Positions 1-6,562 of a stretch of DNA of 13,027 nucleotides are shown piece by piece. The notes beneath the pieces were generated by a model. That model worked only from the letters and a program-made list of their open reading frames with translations, was not told where the DNA came from and made no database searches. The DNA comes from Pseudomonadota bacterium (GTDB taxonomy: Bacteria; Pseudomonadota; Gammaproteobacteria; Steroidobacterales; Steroidobacteraceae): contig JAFAGC010000094.1 in NCBI GenBank assembly GCA_023423065.1, forward strand, positions 1 to 13,027, in the 5' to 3' direction. The position numbers and the translations under genes were made by a program. The stretch's first letter is position 1. Every line of letters begins with the position of its first letter.

Positions 1-102
1 CAACAAGACGGCGGTGACGAAGCCGGTGACGATCGCGGAGACGGCGGTTCGAGGCGGAGCTGGCTCGGGCTTCGTTGCAGAATAGACGCTCCTGGGACTC
101 AT
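1..102 (-). CDS. N-terminus of a probable membrane protein, partial
   Basis: Only the first 34 codons are in the window; the gene continues past the left edge. The translation starts MSPRSVYSATKPEPAPP and then becomes hydrophobic (AVSAIVTGFVTAVLL), which looks like a short proline-rich cytoplasmic lead followed by the first transmembrane segment. The start is supported by a GGAG six bases upstream of the ATG. The ATG overlaps the TGA of the upstream acetyltransferase gene as ATGA, so the two are probably translationally coupled in one operon. No family can be assigned from this fragment. A secretion signal anchor is an alternative to a multi-pass membrane protein. Confidence 0.6.
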   Translation of the reverse strand, partial: MSPRSVYSATKPEPAPPRTAVSAIVTGFVTAVLL

Positions 103-584
103 GGTGACTCCACCCCTCCGAAATCGCTGGTCAACCATTTTTCGAGACAAATCCCGTCGGCGAGGCCGCGATACATACGCCGGTGAATGGTCAGCTCGTG
201 ATATCCGTGTTCGGCGTAGAAATTGCGCGCGGCGTCGTTGTCGCGGCGGCATTCCACGCGGATGCGGCGCATGCCGAGTTCGCGCCCCACTCCTTCGAGC
301 AGCGACAACATCGCGCTGCCCAAGCCCCGGCGGCGATACTCGGGCCGCACGGCGAACAGCAGCAGGTGCGCGTCGTCGTGTGGATAGGACATGATGCCGA
401 AGCCGACGATGGCGCCCGCCTCGCGCGCGACGACGACGTTCGTTTCCCGCGACGCGATCGAGAAGGCCACGCGCGCCTCGGTCCAGGTCCACGGCAGACC
501 CTGCTCGATGTAATCGCGCGACATCGCCGCGATCTCGGCCGCGTCGGCCTGCGAGGCAAGTCGGATGTCGAGATGGCCGATCAC
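99..584 (-). CDS. GNAT family N-acetyltransferase
   Basis: Predicted cytoplasmic acetyltransferase that uses acetyl-CoA; the substrate is unknown. With the GTG start the protein is 161 residues, normal for a single GNAT domain. It opens with an IRLAS-x-ADAAEIAAMSRDYIE segment (strand 1 and helix 1). The acetyl-CoA binding motif A is visible as RPEYRRRGLGSAML around residues 80-93 (R/Q-x-x-G-x-G/A), and the C-terminal NDAARNFYAEHGY motif follows near residues 116-128. The start is uncertain. The frame stays open a long way upstream, but that part is antisense to the xylanase gene. GTG at 584 fits the usual GNAT N-terminus; ATG at 656 would add 24 residues that do not look like the family. Neither start has a strong Shine-Dalgarno. 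The stop overlaps the next gene by ATGA. Confidence 0.85.
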   Translation of the reverse strand: MIGHLDIRLASQADAAEIAAMSRDYIEQGLPWTWTEARVAFSIASRETNVVVAREAGAIVGFGIMSYPHDDAHLLLFAVRPEYRRRGLGSAMLSLLEGVGRELGMRRIRVECRRDNDAARNFYAEHGYHELTIHRRMYRGLADGICLEKWLTSDFGGVESP

Positions 585-614
585 GGCGACAGGATACGCC
601 CTCCCGAGGAGTCC

Positions 615-643
615 TTGTCGTGCACGGATAAGTGGGTTTGAAT
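615..643 (+). promoter_or_regulatory. candidate promoter for the xylanase gene
   Basis: A sigma70-like pair upstream of the xylanase ATG: TTGTCG at 615-620 (4 of 6 to TTGACA), a 17-base spacer and TTGAAT at 638-643 (4 of 6 to TATAAT). Transcription would start near 650, giving a leader of about 25 bases. It lies in the gap between the divergent acetyltransferase and xylanase genes. This is inferred from sequence match only, and such pairs occur by chance. Confidence 0.3.
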
Positions 644-675
644 GCAGAACCACCATCCGCACGGGCCCGCCAAAG

Positions 676-1815
676 ATGCCGATTTCACGTCGCCGTTTCA
701 CGTCCCTGGCCGCCGCCTTCACGGCGATGACCATTCGCTCTGGCGCTGTTCGTGCCGCGGCTCGCGAGTCGGGATTGAAAGACGCGTTCAAGGGCGACTT
801 CCTGATAGGCACCGCGATCAATCGACGCGCGCTGGAGGGCGACGATCCCACACAACGTAATTTGATCGCCCGCGAGTTCAATTCGATCACCGCGGAAAAC
901 AGCATGAAATGGATGGAGATCCATCCTGAGGAAGGTCGCTGGAACTGGGCGCCGGCAGACCAGTTCGTGGATTTCGGCACCGAACATGGCATGCGTATCG
1001 TCGGGCACACGCTCGTGTGGCACTCGCAGATGCCGCGATCCGTTTTCCTCGATGAGAGTGGAAATCCCCTTTCCAGGGAGCGCCTGGCAGCACGAATGGA
1101 GAACCACATCGCCACGGTCGTCGGGCGATATCGCAACCGGATCGGCATCTGGGACGTCGTCAACGAAGCGATCGACGAGGATGAGAAAGGCTGGCGCCAG
1201 ACGCAGTGGTTCAAGATCCTCGGCCCCACCTACATGGAAAGAGCCTTTCAGCTCGCACATGACGCCGATCCGAAGGCGCATCTCATCTATAACGACTACA
1301 ACGAGCACAACCCCGGCCGACGCGCCTTCCTGGTGGAGCGGATTCGCGATTACAAGCGACGCGGCATCCCCATTCACGGCGTCGGATTTCAAGGTCACAT
1401 CGGCCTCGACTATCCGGATCTGCGCGAATACGAGGCAAGCATCGAAGCGATCGCCGCGCAAGGTTTGAAGGTGCACGTGACCGAGCTGGAAGTCGATGTG
1501 TTGCCGCGGCCATCGGCGTTCACCGGCGCCGAGATCTCCGCCGTCGAGAAATACGCCGAAAAACTCAATCCCTATGTCGACGGATTGCCGAAAGAAGTGG
1601 AGCAGGAACAGATCGACCGCTACAAGCGATTCTTCGAACTACTGCTCAAGCATCGCGACAAGATCGAGCGGGTCACCTTCTGGGGCATGCACGACGGCGA
1701 GTCGTGGAAAAACAATTTCCCGGTTCGCGGCCGGACCAACTACCCGCTGCTGTTCGATCGGAAGCTGAACAAGAAGCCCGTTTATGATGCCGTCGCCGCG
1801 CTGGGTCGCCGCTGA
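676..1815 (+). CDS. GH10 endo-1,4-beta-xylanase, Tat-exported
   Basis: Predicted to hydrolyse internal beta-1,4-xylosidic bonds of xylan by the retaining mechanism. From ATG 676 the protein has 379 residues. It starts MPISRRRFTS, a twin-arginine motif, followed by a short hydrophobic stretch (about 8-20) and Ala-rich sequence suitable for cleavage near residue 29, so export as a folded protein is likely. The remainder is a single GH10 barrel with no carbohydrate-binding module. Visible motifs are NSITAENSMKW (69-79), GHTLVWHSQMP (110-120), the acid/base Glu164 in WDVVNE, NDYNE (206-210), the nucleophile Glu270 in HVTE, and FWGMHDGESW (335-344). The frame is open upstream to 565, but that part lacks a signal peptide and is antisense to the acetyltransferase gene. 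No good Shine-Dalgarno precedes ATG 676; the Tat motif and the family N-terminus decide the start. The catalytic residues are intact. It stands alone, without xylosidase or transporter genes in view. Confidence 0.95.
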   Translation: MPISRRRFTSLAAAFTAMTIRSGAVRAAARESGLKDAFKGDFLIGTAINRRALEGDDPTQRNLIAREFNSITAENSMKWMEIHPEEGRWNWAPADQFVDFGTEHGMRIVGHTLVWHSQMPRSVFLDESGNPLSRERLAARMENHIATVVGRYRNRIGIWDVVNEAIDEDEKGWRQTQWFKILGPTYMERAFQLAHDADPKAHLIYNDYNEHNPGRRAFLVERIRDYKRRGIPIHGVGFQGHIGLDYPDLREYEASIEAIAAQGLKVHVTELEVDVLPRPSAFTGAEISAVEKYAEKLNPYVDGLPKEVEQEQIDRYKRFFELLLKHRDKIERVTFWGMHDGESWKNNFPVRGRTNYPLLFDRKLNKKPVYDAVAALGRR

Positions 1816-1840
1816 TCCCGATCGCGTGGCGCGATCGGGA
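1816..1840. terminator. hairpin between convergent xylanase and guaA genes
   Basis: A perfect 11-bp inverted repeat (arms 1816-1826 and 1830-1840, loop TGG) begins directly after the xylanase stop codon. It lies between two convergent genes, where it could stop transcription from both sides. No T-tract follows on either strand, so it is not a canonical intrinsic terminator; it could instead protect 3' ends from exonucleases. Confidence 0.6.
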
Positions 1841-1878
1841 TTGCCGGCCGCCGAGGAACCACTCTCCGATTCGCGGGA

Positions 1879-3483
1879 TCACTCCCACTCGATCGTGGCC
1901 GGCGGCTTCCCCGAGATGTCGTACACCACGCGCGAGATGCCCTTCACCTCGTTCACGATGCGGCGCGAGCAAACGTCGAGGAAGTCGTAAGGCAGCCGCG
2001 CCCAGTGCGCGGTCATGAAGTCGATGGTTTCGACGGCGCGCAGGCTGACCACGTAGTCGTAGCGGCGGCCGTCGCCCATCACGCCCACCGAGCGCACGGG
2101 CAGGAAGACCGCGAACGCCTGGCTGGTCTTGTCGTACAGATCGTGCCGGCGCAGCTCTTCGATGAAGATGTGATCCGCCTGGCGCAGCAGGTCGGCGTAG
2201 TCCTTGCGCACCTCGCCGAGGATGCGCACGCCGAGACCGGGGCCCGGGAACGGATGGCGATAGACCATCTCGCGCGGCAGTCCGAGCTCGACCCCGAGCC
2301 TGCGAACTTCGTCCTTGAAGAGCTCGCGCAGCGGCTCGACGAGTTTCATGCGCATGTTCGCGGGCAGACCGCCCACGTTGTGGTGCGACTTGATGACGTG
2401 CGCCTTCCCGGTCTTGGAGCCGGCGGATTCGATCACGTCCGGGTAGATAGTCCCCTGGGCGAGGAAGTCGACGCCGGCGAGCTTCTGCGCTTCCTCGTCG
2501 AACACCTTCACGAATTCGCTGCCGATGATCTTGCGCTTGCGCTCCGGGTCGCTCTCGCCGCGCAGCGCGTCGAGGAAGCGCTGCTCCGCGTCGACGCGGA
2601 TGACCTTCACGCCGAGGTTCTCGGCGAAGATCTTCATCACGGCGTCGCCCTCGTTGAGGCGCAGCAGGCCGTGATCGACGAACACGCAGACGAGCTGGTC
2701 GCCGATGGCCTTGTGCAGCAGCGCCGCGACCACCGAAGAATCGACGCCGCCGGAAAGACCGAGCAGCACCTTGCCCTTGCCCACCTGCGCGCGCACGCGC
2801 GCGATGGCGTCATCGATGATGTTGCCGACGCTCCACAGCGCCTCGCACCCGGAGATCTCGCGCACGAAGCGCTCCAGCAGCACCTTGCCCTGCAGCGTGT
2901 GCGTGACCTCGGGATGGAACTGCACGGCGTAAAACCGGCGCGACTCGTCGGCCATCGCGGCCAGCGGCGCGTTCGCGCTGCGGGCGATGGCGGAGAATCC
3001 GGGCGGCAACGCATCGACCTTGTCGCCGTGGCTCATCCACACGTCGAGCACGCCGCGGCCCTCGCCGTCCTTGCGGTCGAACACACCATCGAACAGCTTG
3101 TTGGGCGAGATGCTCGTGACCTCGGCGTAGCCGAACTCGCGATGCGTGGAGTTGACCACGCGTCCGCCGAGCTGCTGCGCCATGGTCTGCATGCCGTAGC
3201 AGATGCCGAGCACCGGGACGCCGAGTTCGAACACCGCCTGCGGCGCGCGCGGCGGTTCCTTGTCGGTGACGGATTCGGGACCGCCGGAAAGGATGATGCC
3301 CTTCGGCTTCCACTTGCGCACGTCGTCGGAGGTGACGTCCCAGGGAAGGATCTCGCAGTACACGCCGAGCTCGCGTACGCGGCGTGCGATGAGCTGGGTG
3401 TACTGGGCGCCGAAGTCGAGGATCAGGACGCGCGAGGAGTGGATGTCGGCTTGGGGTGTCGCAATTTCGGCGGCGCTGTTCAT
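1879..3483 (-). CDS. guaA: GMP synthase (glutamine-hydrolysing)
   Basis: Converts XMP to GMP with ATP and glutamine, the last step of de novo guanine nucleotide synthesis, in the cytoplasm. The 534-residue protein is close to the usual ~525. The N-terminal class I glutamine amidotransferase domain (about 18-210) shows the nucleophile Cys95 in GICYGMQ and the His190/Glu192 pair in FHPEV. The ATP pyrophosphatase P-loop SGGVDSS is at 244-250, followed by the C-terminal GMP synthetase dimerisation domain ending in KPPATIEWE, the family's standard terminus. The ATG at 3483 has a GAGG (3489-3492) with a five-base gap. The first ~17 residues are a variable lead before the conserved VLILDFGAQYTQL. 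It follows guaB by 62 bases on the same strand, the classic guaBA arrangement, so co-transcription is likely. Nothing is missing. Confidence 0.98.
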   Translation of the reverse strand: MNSAAEIATPQADIHSSRVLILDFGAQYTQLIARRVRELGVYCEILPWDVTSDDVRKWKPKGIILSGGPESVTDKEPPRAPQAVFELGVPVLGICYGMQTMAQQLGGRVVNSTHREFGYAEVTSISPNKLFDGVFDRKDGEGRGVLDVWMSHGDKVDALPPGFSAIARSANAPLAAMADESRRFYAVQFHPEVTHTLQGKVLLERFVREISGCEALWSVGNIIDDAIARVRAQVGKGKVLLGLSGGVDSSVVAALLHKAIGDQLVCVFVDHGLLRLNEGDAVMKIFAENLGVKVIRVDAEQRFLDALRGESDPERKRKIIGSEFVKVFDEEAQKLAGVDFLAQGTIYPDVIESAGSKTGKAHVIKSHHNVGGLPANMRMKLVEPLRELFKDEVRRLGVELGLPREMVYRHPFPGPGLGVRILGEVRKDYADLLRQADHIFIEELRRHDLYDKTSQAFAVFLPVRSVGVMGDGRRYDYVVSLRAVETIDFMTAHWARLPYDFLDVCSRRIVNEVKGISRVVYDISGKPPATIEWE

Positions 3484-3501
3484 TTTTGCCTCAAAATTTT
3501 T

Positions 3502-3521
3502 TGGCGTGACGCGCCACGCCA
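3502..3521. other. inverted repeat just upstream of guaA
   Basis: Arms TGGCGTG (3502-3508) and CACGCCA (3515-3521) form a 7-bp stem with a six-base loop in the guaB-guaA spacer. On the minus strand the hairpin is followed by a short A/T-rich run (AAAAAATTTT) and then the guaA ribosome binding site. It could modulate guaA translation or mRNA processing. The role is inferred. Confidence 0.4.
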
Positions 3522-3537
3522 GCCGGACACGCCCTTC

Positions 3538-3558
3538 CCGGGTTTTCAGGAAACCCGG
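3538..3558. other. hairpin overlapping the guaB stop codon
   Basis: A perfect 8-bp repeat (CCGGGTTT at 3538-3545, AAACCCGG at 3551-3558) with a five-base loop. The guaB stop codon begins at its centre (3546-3548). No T-tract follows in the guaB direction, so full termination is doubtful; partial termination or mRNA stabilisation between guaB and guaA is possible. Confidence 0.45.
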
Positions 3559-5009
3559 TAGTTAGGCGCTTCCTTGGTGATCTGGACGTCGTGCACGTGG
3601 CTTTCGCGCATGCCGGCGCCGGTGACGCGCACGAACTTCGGCCGCGAGCGCATCTCGGACACGTTCTTGCTGCCCGTGTAGCCCATCGCGGCGCGCAGGC
3701 CGCCGGCGAGCTGGTGCAGGATCGAAACGACGCTGCCCTTGTACGGCACGCGCCCTTCGACGCCTTCCGGCACGAGCTTCTCGAGCTCGGACGCGGTGTC
3801 CTGGAAATAGCGGTCGGCCGAGCCGTGGCGCTCGCTCATGGCGCCGAGCGAACCCATTCCGCGGTAAGCCTTGTACGAAGCACCCTGGTAGAGCTCGACG
3901 TCGCCCGGGGATTCCTCGGTGCCGGCGAACAGGCCGCCGATCATCACGCAGTCGGCGCCGGCCACGATCGCCTTGGCGATGTCGCCGCTGAAACGGATGC
4001 CGCCGTCGGCGATCACGGGCACGCGGTTTTCCACCGCGCCCGAGACGTTCGACACCGCGGAGATCTGCGGCACGCCCACACCCGCGACGATGCGCGTGGT
4101 GCAGATCGAGCCCGGGCCGATGCCCACCTTGATGCCGTCGACGCCGGCTTTCATCAGATCGCGCGCGGCGTCGGCGGTCGCGACGTTTCCGCCGATGACC
4201 TGCAGGTCGTTCCACTGCGACTTGATGCGCTTGATCGTGTCGAGCACGCCCTTCGAGTGGCCGTGCGCGGTATCCACCACGACGACGTCGACGCCCGCCT
4301 CGCGCAGCGCGGCGACGCGCTCGATCGTGTCGGCGGCGGTTCCGACCGCCGCGCCGACGCGCAGGCGACCGGTGGGATCCTTGCACGCGCGCGGGAATTC
4401 CTTGGCTTTCTGGAAATCCTTCACGGTGATCATGCCGCGCAGCTCCTGGTCTCCGCTCACGACCAGCACCTTCTCGATGCGGTGCTTGTGCAGCAGCAGG
4501 AGGACTTCGTCCTTGGGCGCGTTTTCGCGCACGGTGACGAGTCGTTCCTTCGGCGTCATGACCGAGGACACGGGCGCGTCGAGTTTTTCCTCGAAGCGCA
4601 GGTCGCGGTGCGTGACGATGCCGACGACCTTGCTGCCCTGGACCACGGGCACGCCGGAGATGCCCTTCGATCTAGTTAGGTCGAGCACCTGGCGGATGGT
4701 CATGTCGGGCGCGACCGTGATCGGGTCGCGGATCACACCGCTCTCGAACTTCTTGACGCGCGCCACTTCGGCCGCCTGGCCGGCGATCGTCATGCTCTTG
4801 TGGATGATGCCGATGCCGCCTTCCTGCGCCATCGTGATGGCGAGGCGCGCCTCGGTGACGGTGTCCATGGCGGCGGACACGAGTGGGAGATTCAGCTTTA
4901 TTTCGCGAGTCAGGCGAGTGCCGAGGTCGACTTCGCGCGGGAGGATTTCCGAGTAAGCCGGTACTAAAAGAACGTCGTCGAAGGTCAACGCTTCTTCGAG
5001 AATTCGCAT
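3546..5009 (-). CDS. guaB: inosine-5'-monophosphate dehydrogenase
   Basis: Oxidises IMP to XMP with NAD+, the committed step to guanine nucleotides; cytoplasmic, normally a tetramer or octamer. The 487 residues match the usual bacterial length. The N-terminus EALTFDDVLLVPAYSEILP and the VSAAMDTVTEARLA segment are standard. Two CBS repeats (Bateman module) occupy about residues 92-205 and would bind regulatory nucleotides. The barrel resumes with DTAHGHS (246-252), the catalytic loop GPGSICTTR with Cys303, and the flap YRGMGSLGAM (382-391). The ATG start is the only sensible one, although the upstream sequence has no purine-rich Shine-Dalgarno. It is the first gene of the guaBA pair and lies 54 bases downstream of the hydrolase gene on the same strand. 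A possible -10 box is present in that gap. Confidence 0.98.
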   Translation of the reverse strand: MRILEEALTFDDVLLVPAYSEILPREVDLGTRLTREIKLNLPLVSAAMDTVTEARLAITMAQEGGIGIIHKSMTIAGQAAEVARVKKFESGVIRDPITVAPDMTIRQVLDLTRSKGISGVPVVQGSKVVGIVTHRDLRFEEKLDAPVSSVMTPKERLVTVRENAPKDEVLLLLHKHRIEKVLVVSGDQELRGMITVKDFQKAKEFPRACKDPTGRLRVGAAVGTAADTIERVAALREAGVDVVVVDTAHGHSKGVLDTIKRIKSQWNDLQVIGGNVATADAARDLMKAGVDGIKVGIGPGSICTTRIVAGVGVPQISAVSNVSGAVENRVPVIADGGIRFSGDIAKAIVAGADCVMIGGLFAGTEESPGDVELYQGASYKAYRGMGSLGAMSERHGSADRYFQDTASELEKLVPEGVEGRVPYKGSVVSILHQLAGGLRAAMGYTGSKNVSEMRSRPKFVRVTGAGMRESHVHDVQITKEAPNYRVS

Positions 5010-5040
5010 GGAGTGTTCGGGGGGTAGCGAACGATGCGGG

Positions 5041-5046
5041 ATTGTA
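5041..5046 (-). promoter_or_regulatory. guaB: candidate -10 box for guaBA
   Basis: TACAAT on the minus strand, in the 54-base gap upstream of guaB. Transcription would begin about 25 bases before the guaB ATG. The hexamer 17 bases upstream (TGGTGA) is a poor -35 and already lies within the hydrolase 3' end. Supported only by the hexamer match and its position. Confidence 0.35.
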
Positions 5047-5063
5047 CGCAGGTGTTTTCCGTT

Positions 5064-6533
5064 TCACCACCCCCAGCGCGACAGCGCGGCCTCGATCGCG
5101 GCGCGCTGCAGGCGTTGGCCTTCCGGGTGATAGAACCCGAAAAAATGGCTTGCGCCTTCTACGCTTACCAGCTCGATCTCGTTACCGAGCCCACGGCTAC
5201 GGTCGGCAAATCGCGTCATGTCTTCGTACGAGCAGTACTCGTCACCCACCGCATGCACGGACAGGACGGGCGGCAAGCCGGCGCGCAGCTGCGCGTAGGG
5301 AGAGTATTCGGCCGGGTCCCCACGCCCCGCCGTCGCCTTCCTGAAATATCCGTCCTCCGATTTCGACAGCGGATCCGCGCAGGCGCCGCTCACGATCGCC
5401 GCGGCCGGTCCGTGGAACTCCGGCGCCGGGCCGCCGCGTTCGTCCGGAGTCGCGGCTCCGCGCGTGACCAACAACAACGCGACCGATGCACCGGATGAAA
5501 ACCCCGCCACGCCGATGCGATTCGGATCGACACCCAGCTGTACCGCGTGATCCCGCACGTAGCGGTATGCCGCGACTGCATCGCCGGTCTGGTCGGAATC
5601 GCGGTCGAAACGATTGCCCGTCGTGAGCTCCACCGAAACGACCACGACGCCCAGCTCGTGCAGCACCTGCGCCGTCACGGGCGAATGCCACCACGTTCCT
5701 TCCGTCGCCGAGCCGCCGTGCAGCCACAACATGACCGGCCGCGGTTGCGCGCGCGGTCGTTGCGGCTCGCGGACGTTCAGGAAGAGCGTGACACCGCCCA
5801 CCTCGCGGTAGGGGAAACTTCGAACGCCGGCGAGATGGGACCGGTCGGCATCGAGCGCCGCGCGGATGCGCGCCAGGTCGGCATCGGGAGGTCGGCGCGC
5901 GAGCCACGTGCCGATGGCCTCGTCGACTCCTCGCGCCCCGTCATCGTCGATGTGTTTCGCGATGATGCCGGTCGCGGCCTGCATCCATGTCGCCCGATCC
6001 TCGACTACCTCGTCGAGAACACGCAGTTTGGCTCGCAGCCACCGCGCGTCGCCGCGTCCGAGATCGGCATCGCTCGCAAGGCGCTCGCGCGCGAGCGCAT
6101 GCACCCTTGCATCGACGAATTCCCGTGCTTCACGCAGCTTCCACGCGCGGGCATCGATGCGTGGCAACGACGCCACGATACCCGGCAATTCCGGATCCGG
6201 CTCGATCGCGACCGCATCCGTTTCACGCCAGTGAAAGAACGGATACATCACGCGCCCCTGCGCGTAGCGGAACGACACCCGCGTTCTCGCTTCGGCCTTT
6301 CCTTCCGCGCCTGCCTCGGCGTTCGCGAGTTGCCCGATGGCGAGATCGCGCGCGCGTCTCCATTGACGCGCGAATTCCACGCGAGGGAGCTTGGCCAACG
6401 CGAGCATGCCCGGCGGATCGAGCGATGCCGAGGCCATCGCGGCCGCGACCGGATCCGGGCGTTCGGCCGGGCGGTCCTGCGCCGCCGCTCCGAGCACGAA
6501 CAGCAGCGGAATCAGGGCAATCAAGTTCTTCAT
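5064..6533 (-). CDS. secreted alpha/beta-hydrolase (esterase-like) with N-terminal extension
   Basis: Predicted serine hydrolase, probably an esterase or acyl hydrolase; the substrate is unknown. The 489-residue protein begins with a signal peptide (MKNLIALIPLLFVLGAAAQ, cleavage near residue 19), so it is exported. Residues 20-240 form a charged, mostly helical-looking region that I do not recognise. The hydrolase fold starts near 245 and shows LHGG (271-274, oxyanion hole), GFSSG with nucleophile Ser346, Asp431 in VGDEYC and His463 in EGASHFF, a complete catalytic triad as in BD-FAE/HSL-like esterases. The ATG at 6533 is chosen because GGGAGGT lies just upstream and the signal peptide follows. 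The frame is open 17 codons further, overlapping xseA. It diverges from xseA across 29 bases and precedes guaB on the same strand; a link to purine synthesis is not implied. Confidence 0.88.
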   Translation of the reverse strand: MKNLIALIPLLFVLGAAAQDRPAERPDPVAAAMASASLDPPGMLALAKLPRVEFARQWRRARDLAIGQLANAEAGAEGKAEARTRVSFRYAQGRVMYPFFHWRETDAVAIEPDPELPGIVASLPRIDARAWKLREAREFVDARVHALARERLASDADLGRGDARWLRAKLRVLDEVVEDRATWMQAATGIIAKHIDDDGARGVDEAIGTWLARRPPDADLARIRAALDADRSHLAGVRSFPYREVGGVTLFLNVREPQRPRAQPRPVMLWLHGGSATEGTWWHSPVTAQVLHELGVVVVSVELTTGNRFDRDSDQTGDAVAAYRYVRDHAVQLGVDPNRIGVAGFSSGASVALLLVTRGAATPDERGGPAPEFHGPAAAIVSGACADPLSKSEDGYFRKATAGRGDPAEYSPYAQLRAGLPPVLSVHAVGDEYCSYEDMTRFADRSRGLGNEIELVSVEGASHFFGFYHPEGQRLQRAAIEAALSRWGW

Positions 6534-6536
6534 CCG

Positions 6537-6543
6537 ACCTCCC
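6537..6543 (-). promoter_or_regulatory. Shine-Dalgarno that fixes the hydrolase start
   Basis: GGGAGGT on the minus strand, three bases before the ATG at 6533. It selects this ATG over the upstream in-frame ATG at 6584, which would overlap xseA and precede the signal peptide. Confidence 0.7.
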
Positions 6544-6549
6544 TCGACA

Positions 6550-6555
6550 TACAAT
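6550..6555 (+). promoter_or_regulatory. xseA: candidate -10 box, possibly giving a leaderless xseA mRNA
   Basis: TACAAT (5 of 6 to TATAAT) ends seven bases before the xseA GTG at 6563, so transcription would be expected to start at or next to the start codon. No Shine-Dalgarno precedes the GTG, consistent with leaderless translation. No good -35 is visible (TTCATC at 6529-6534 is weak and has a 15-base spacer). Confidence 0.4.
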
Positions 6556-6562
6556 TCACCGC

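Noticed and set aside
585..1229. Upstream extension of the acetyltransferase frame to a 376-residue protein
   Set aside because: The extra 200 residues are antisense to the GH10 xylanase, lack any domain, and GNAT homology starts near residue 216 of that frame.
2005..3561. 518-codon plus-strand open frame opposite guaA
   Set aside because: Antisense shadow of guaA produced by high GC in codon position 3; His/Asp/Ala/Arg-rich composition with no domain, and guaA is unmistakable.
3591..4956. Long plus-strand open frames opposite guaB
   Set aside because: Shadows of guaB with repetitive Ala/His/Asp/Arg or Ser/Thr/Pro content and no recognisable motifs.
5987..6562. Upstream extension of the xseA frame by 192 codons
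   Set aside because: Antisense to the hydrolase N-terminus and Arg/Pro-rich; XseA homology begins at the GTG at 6563.
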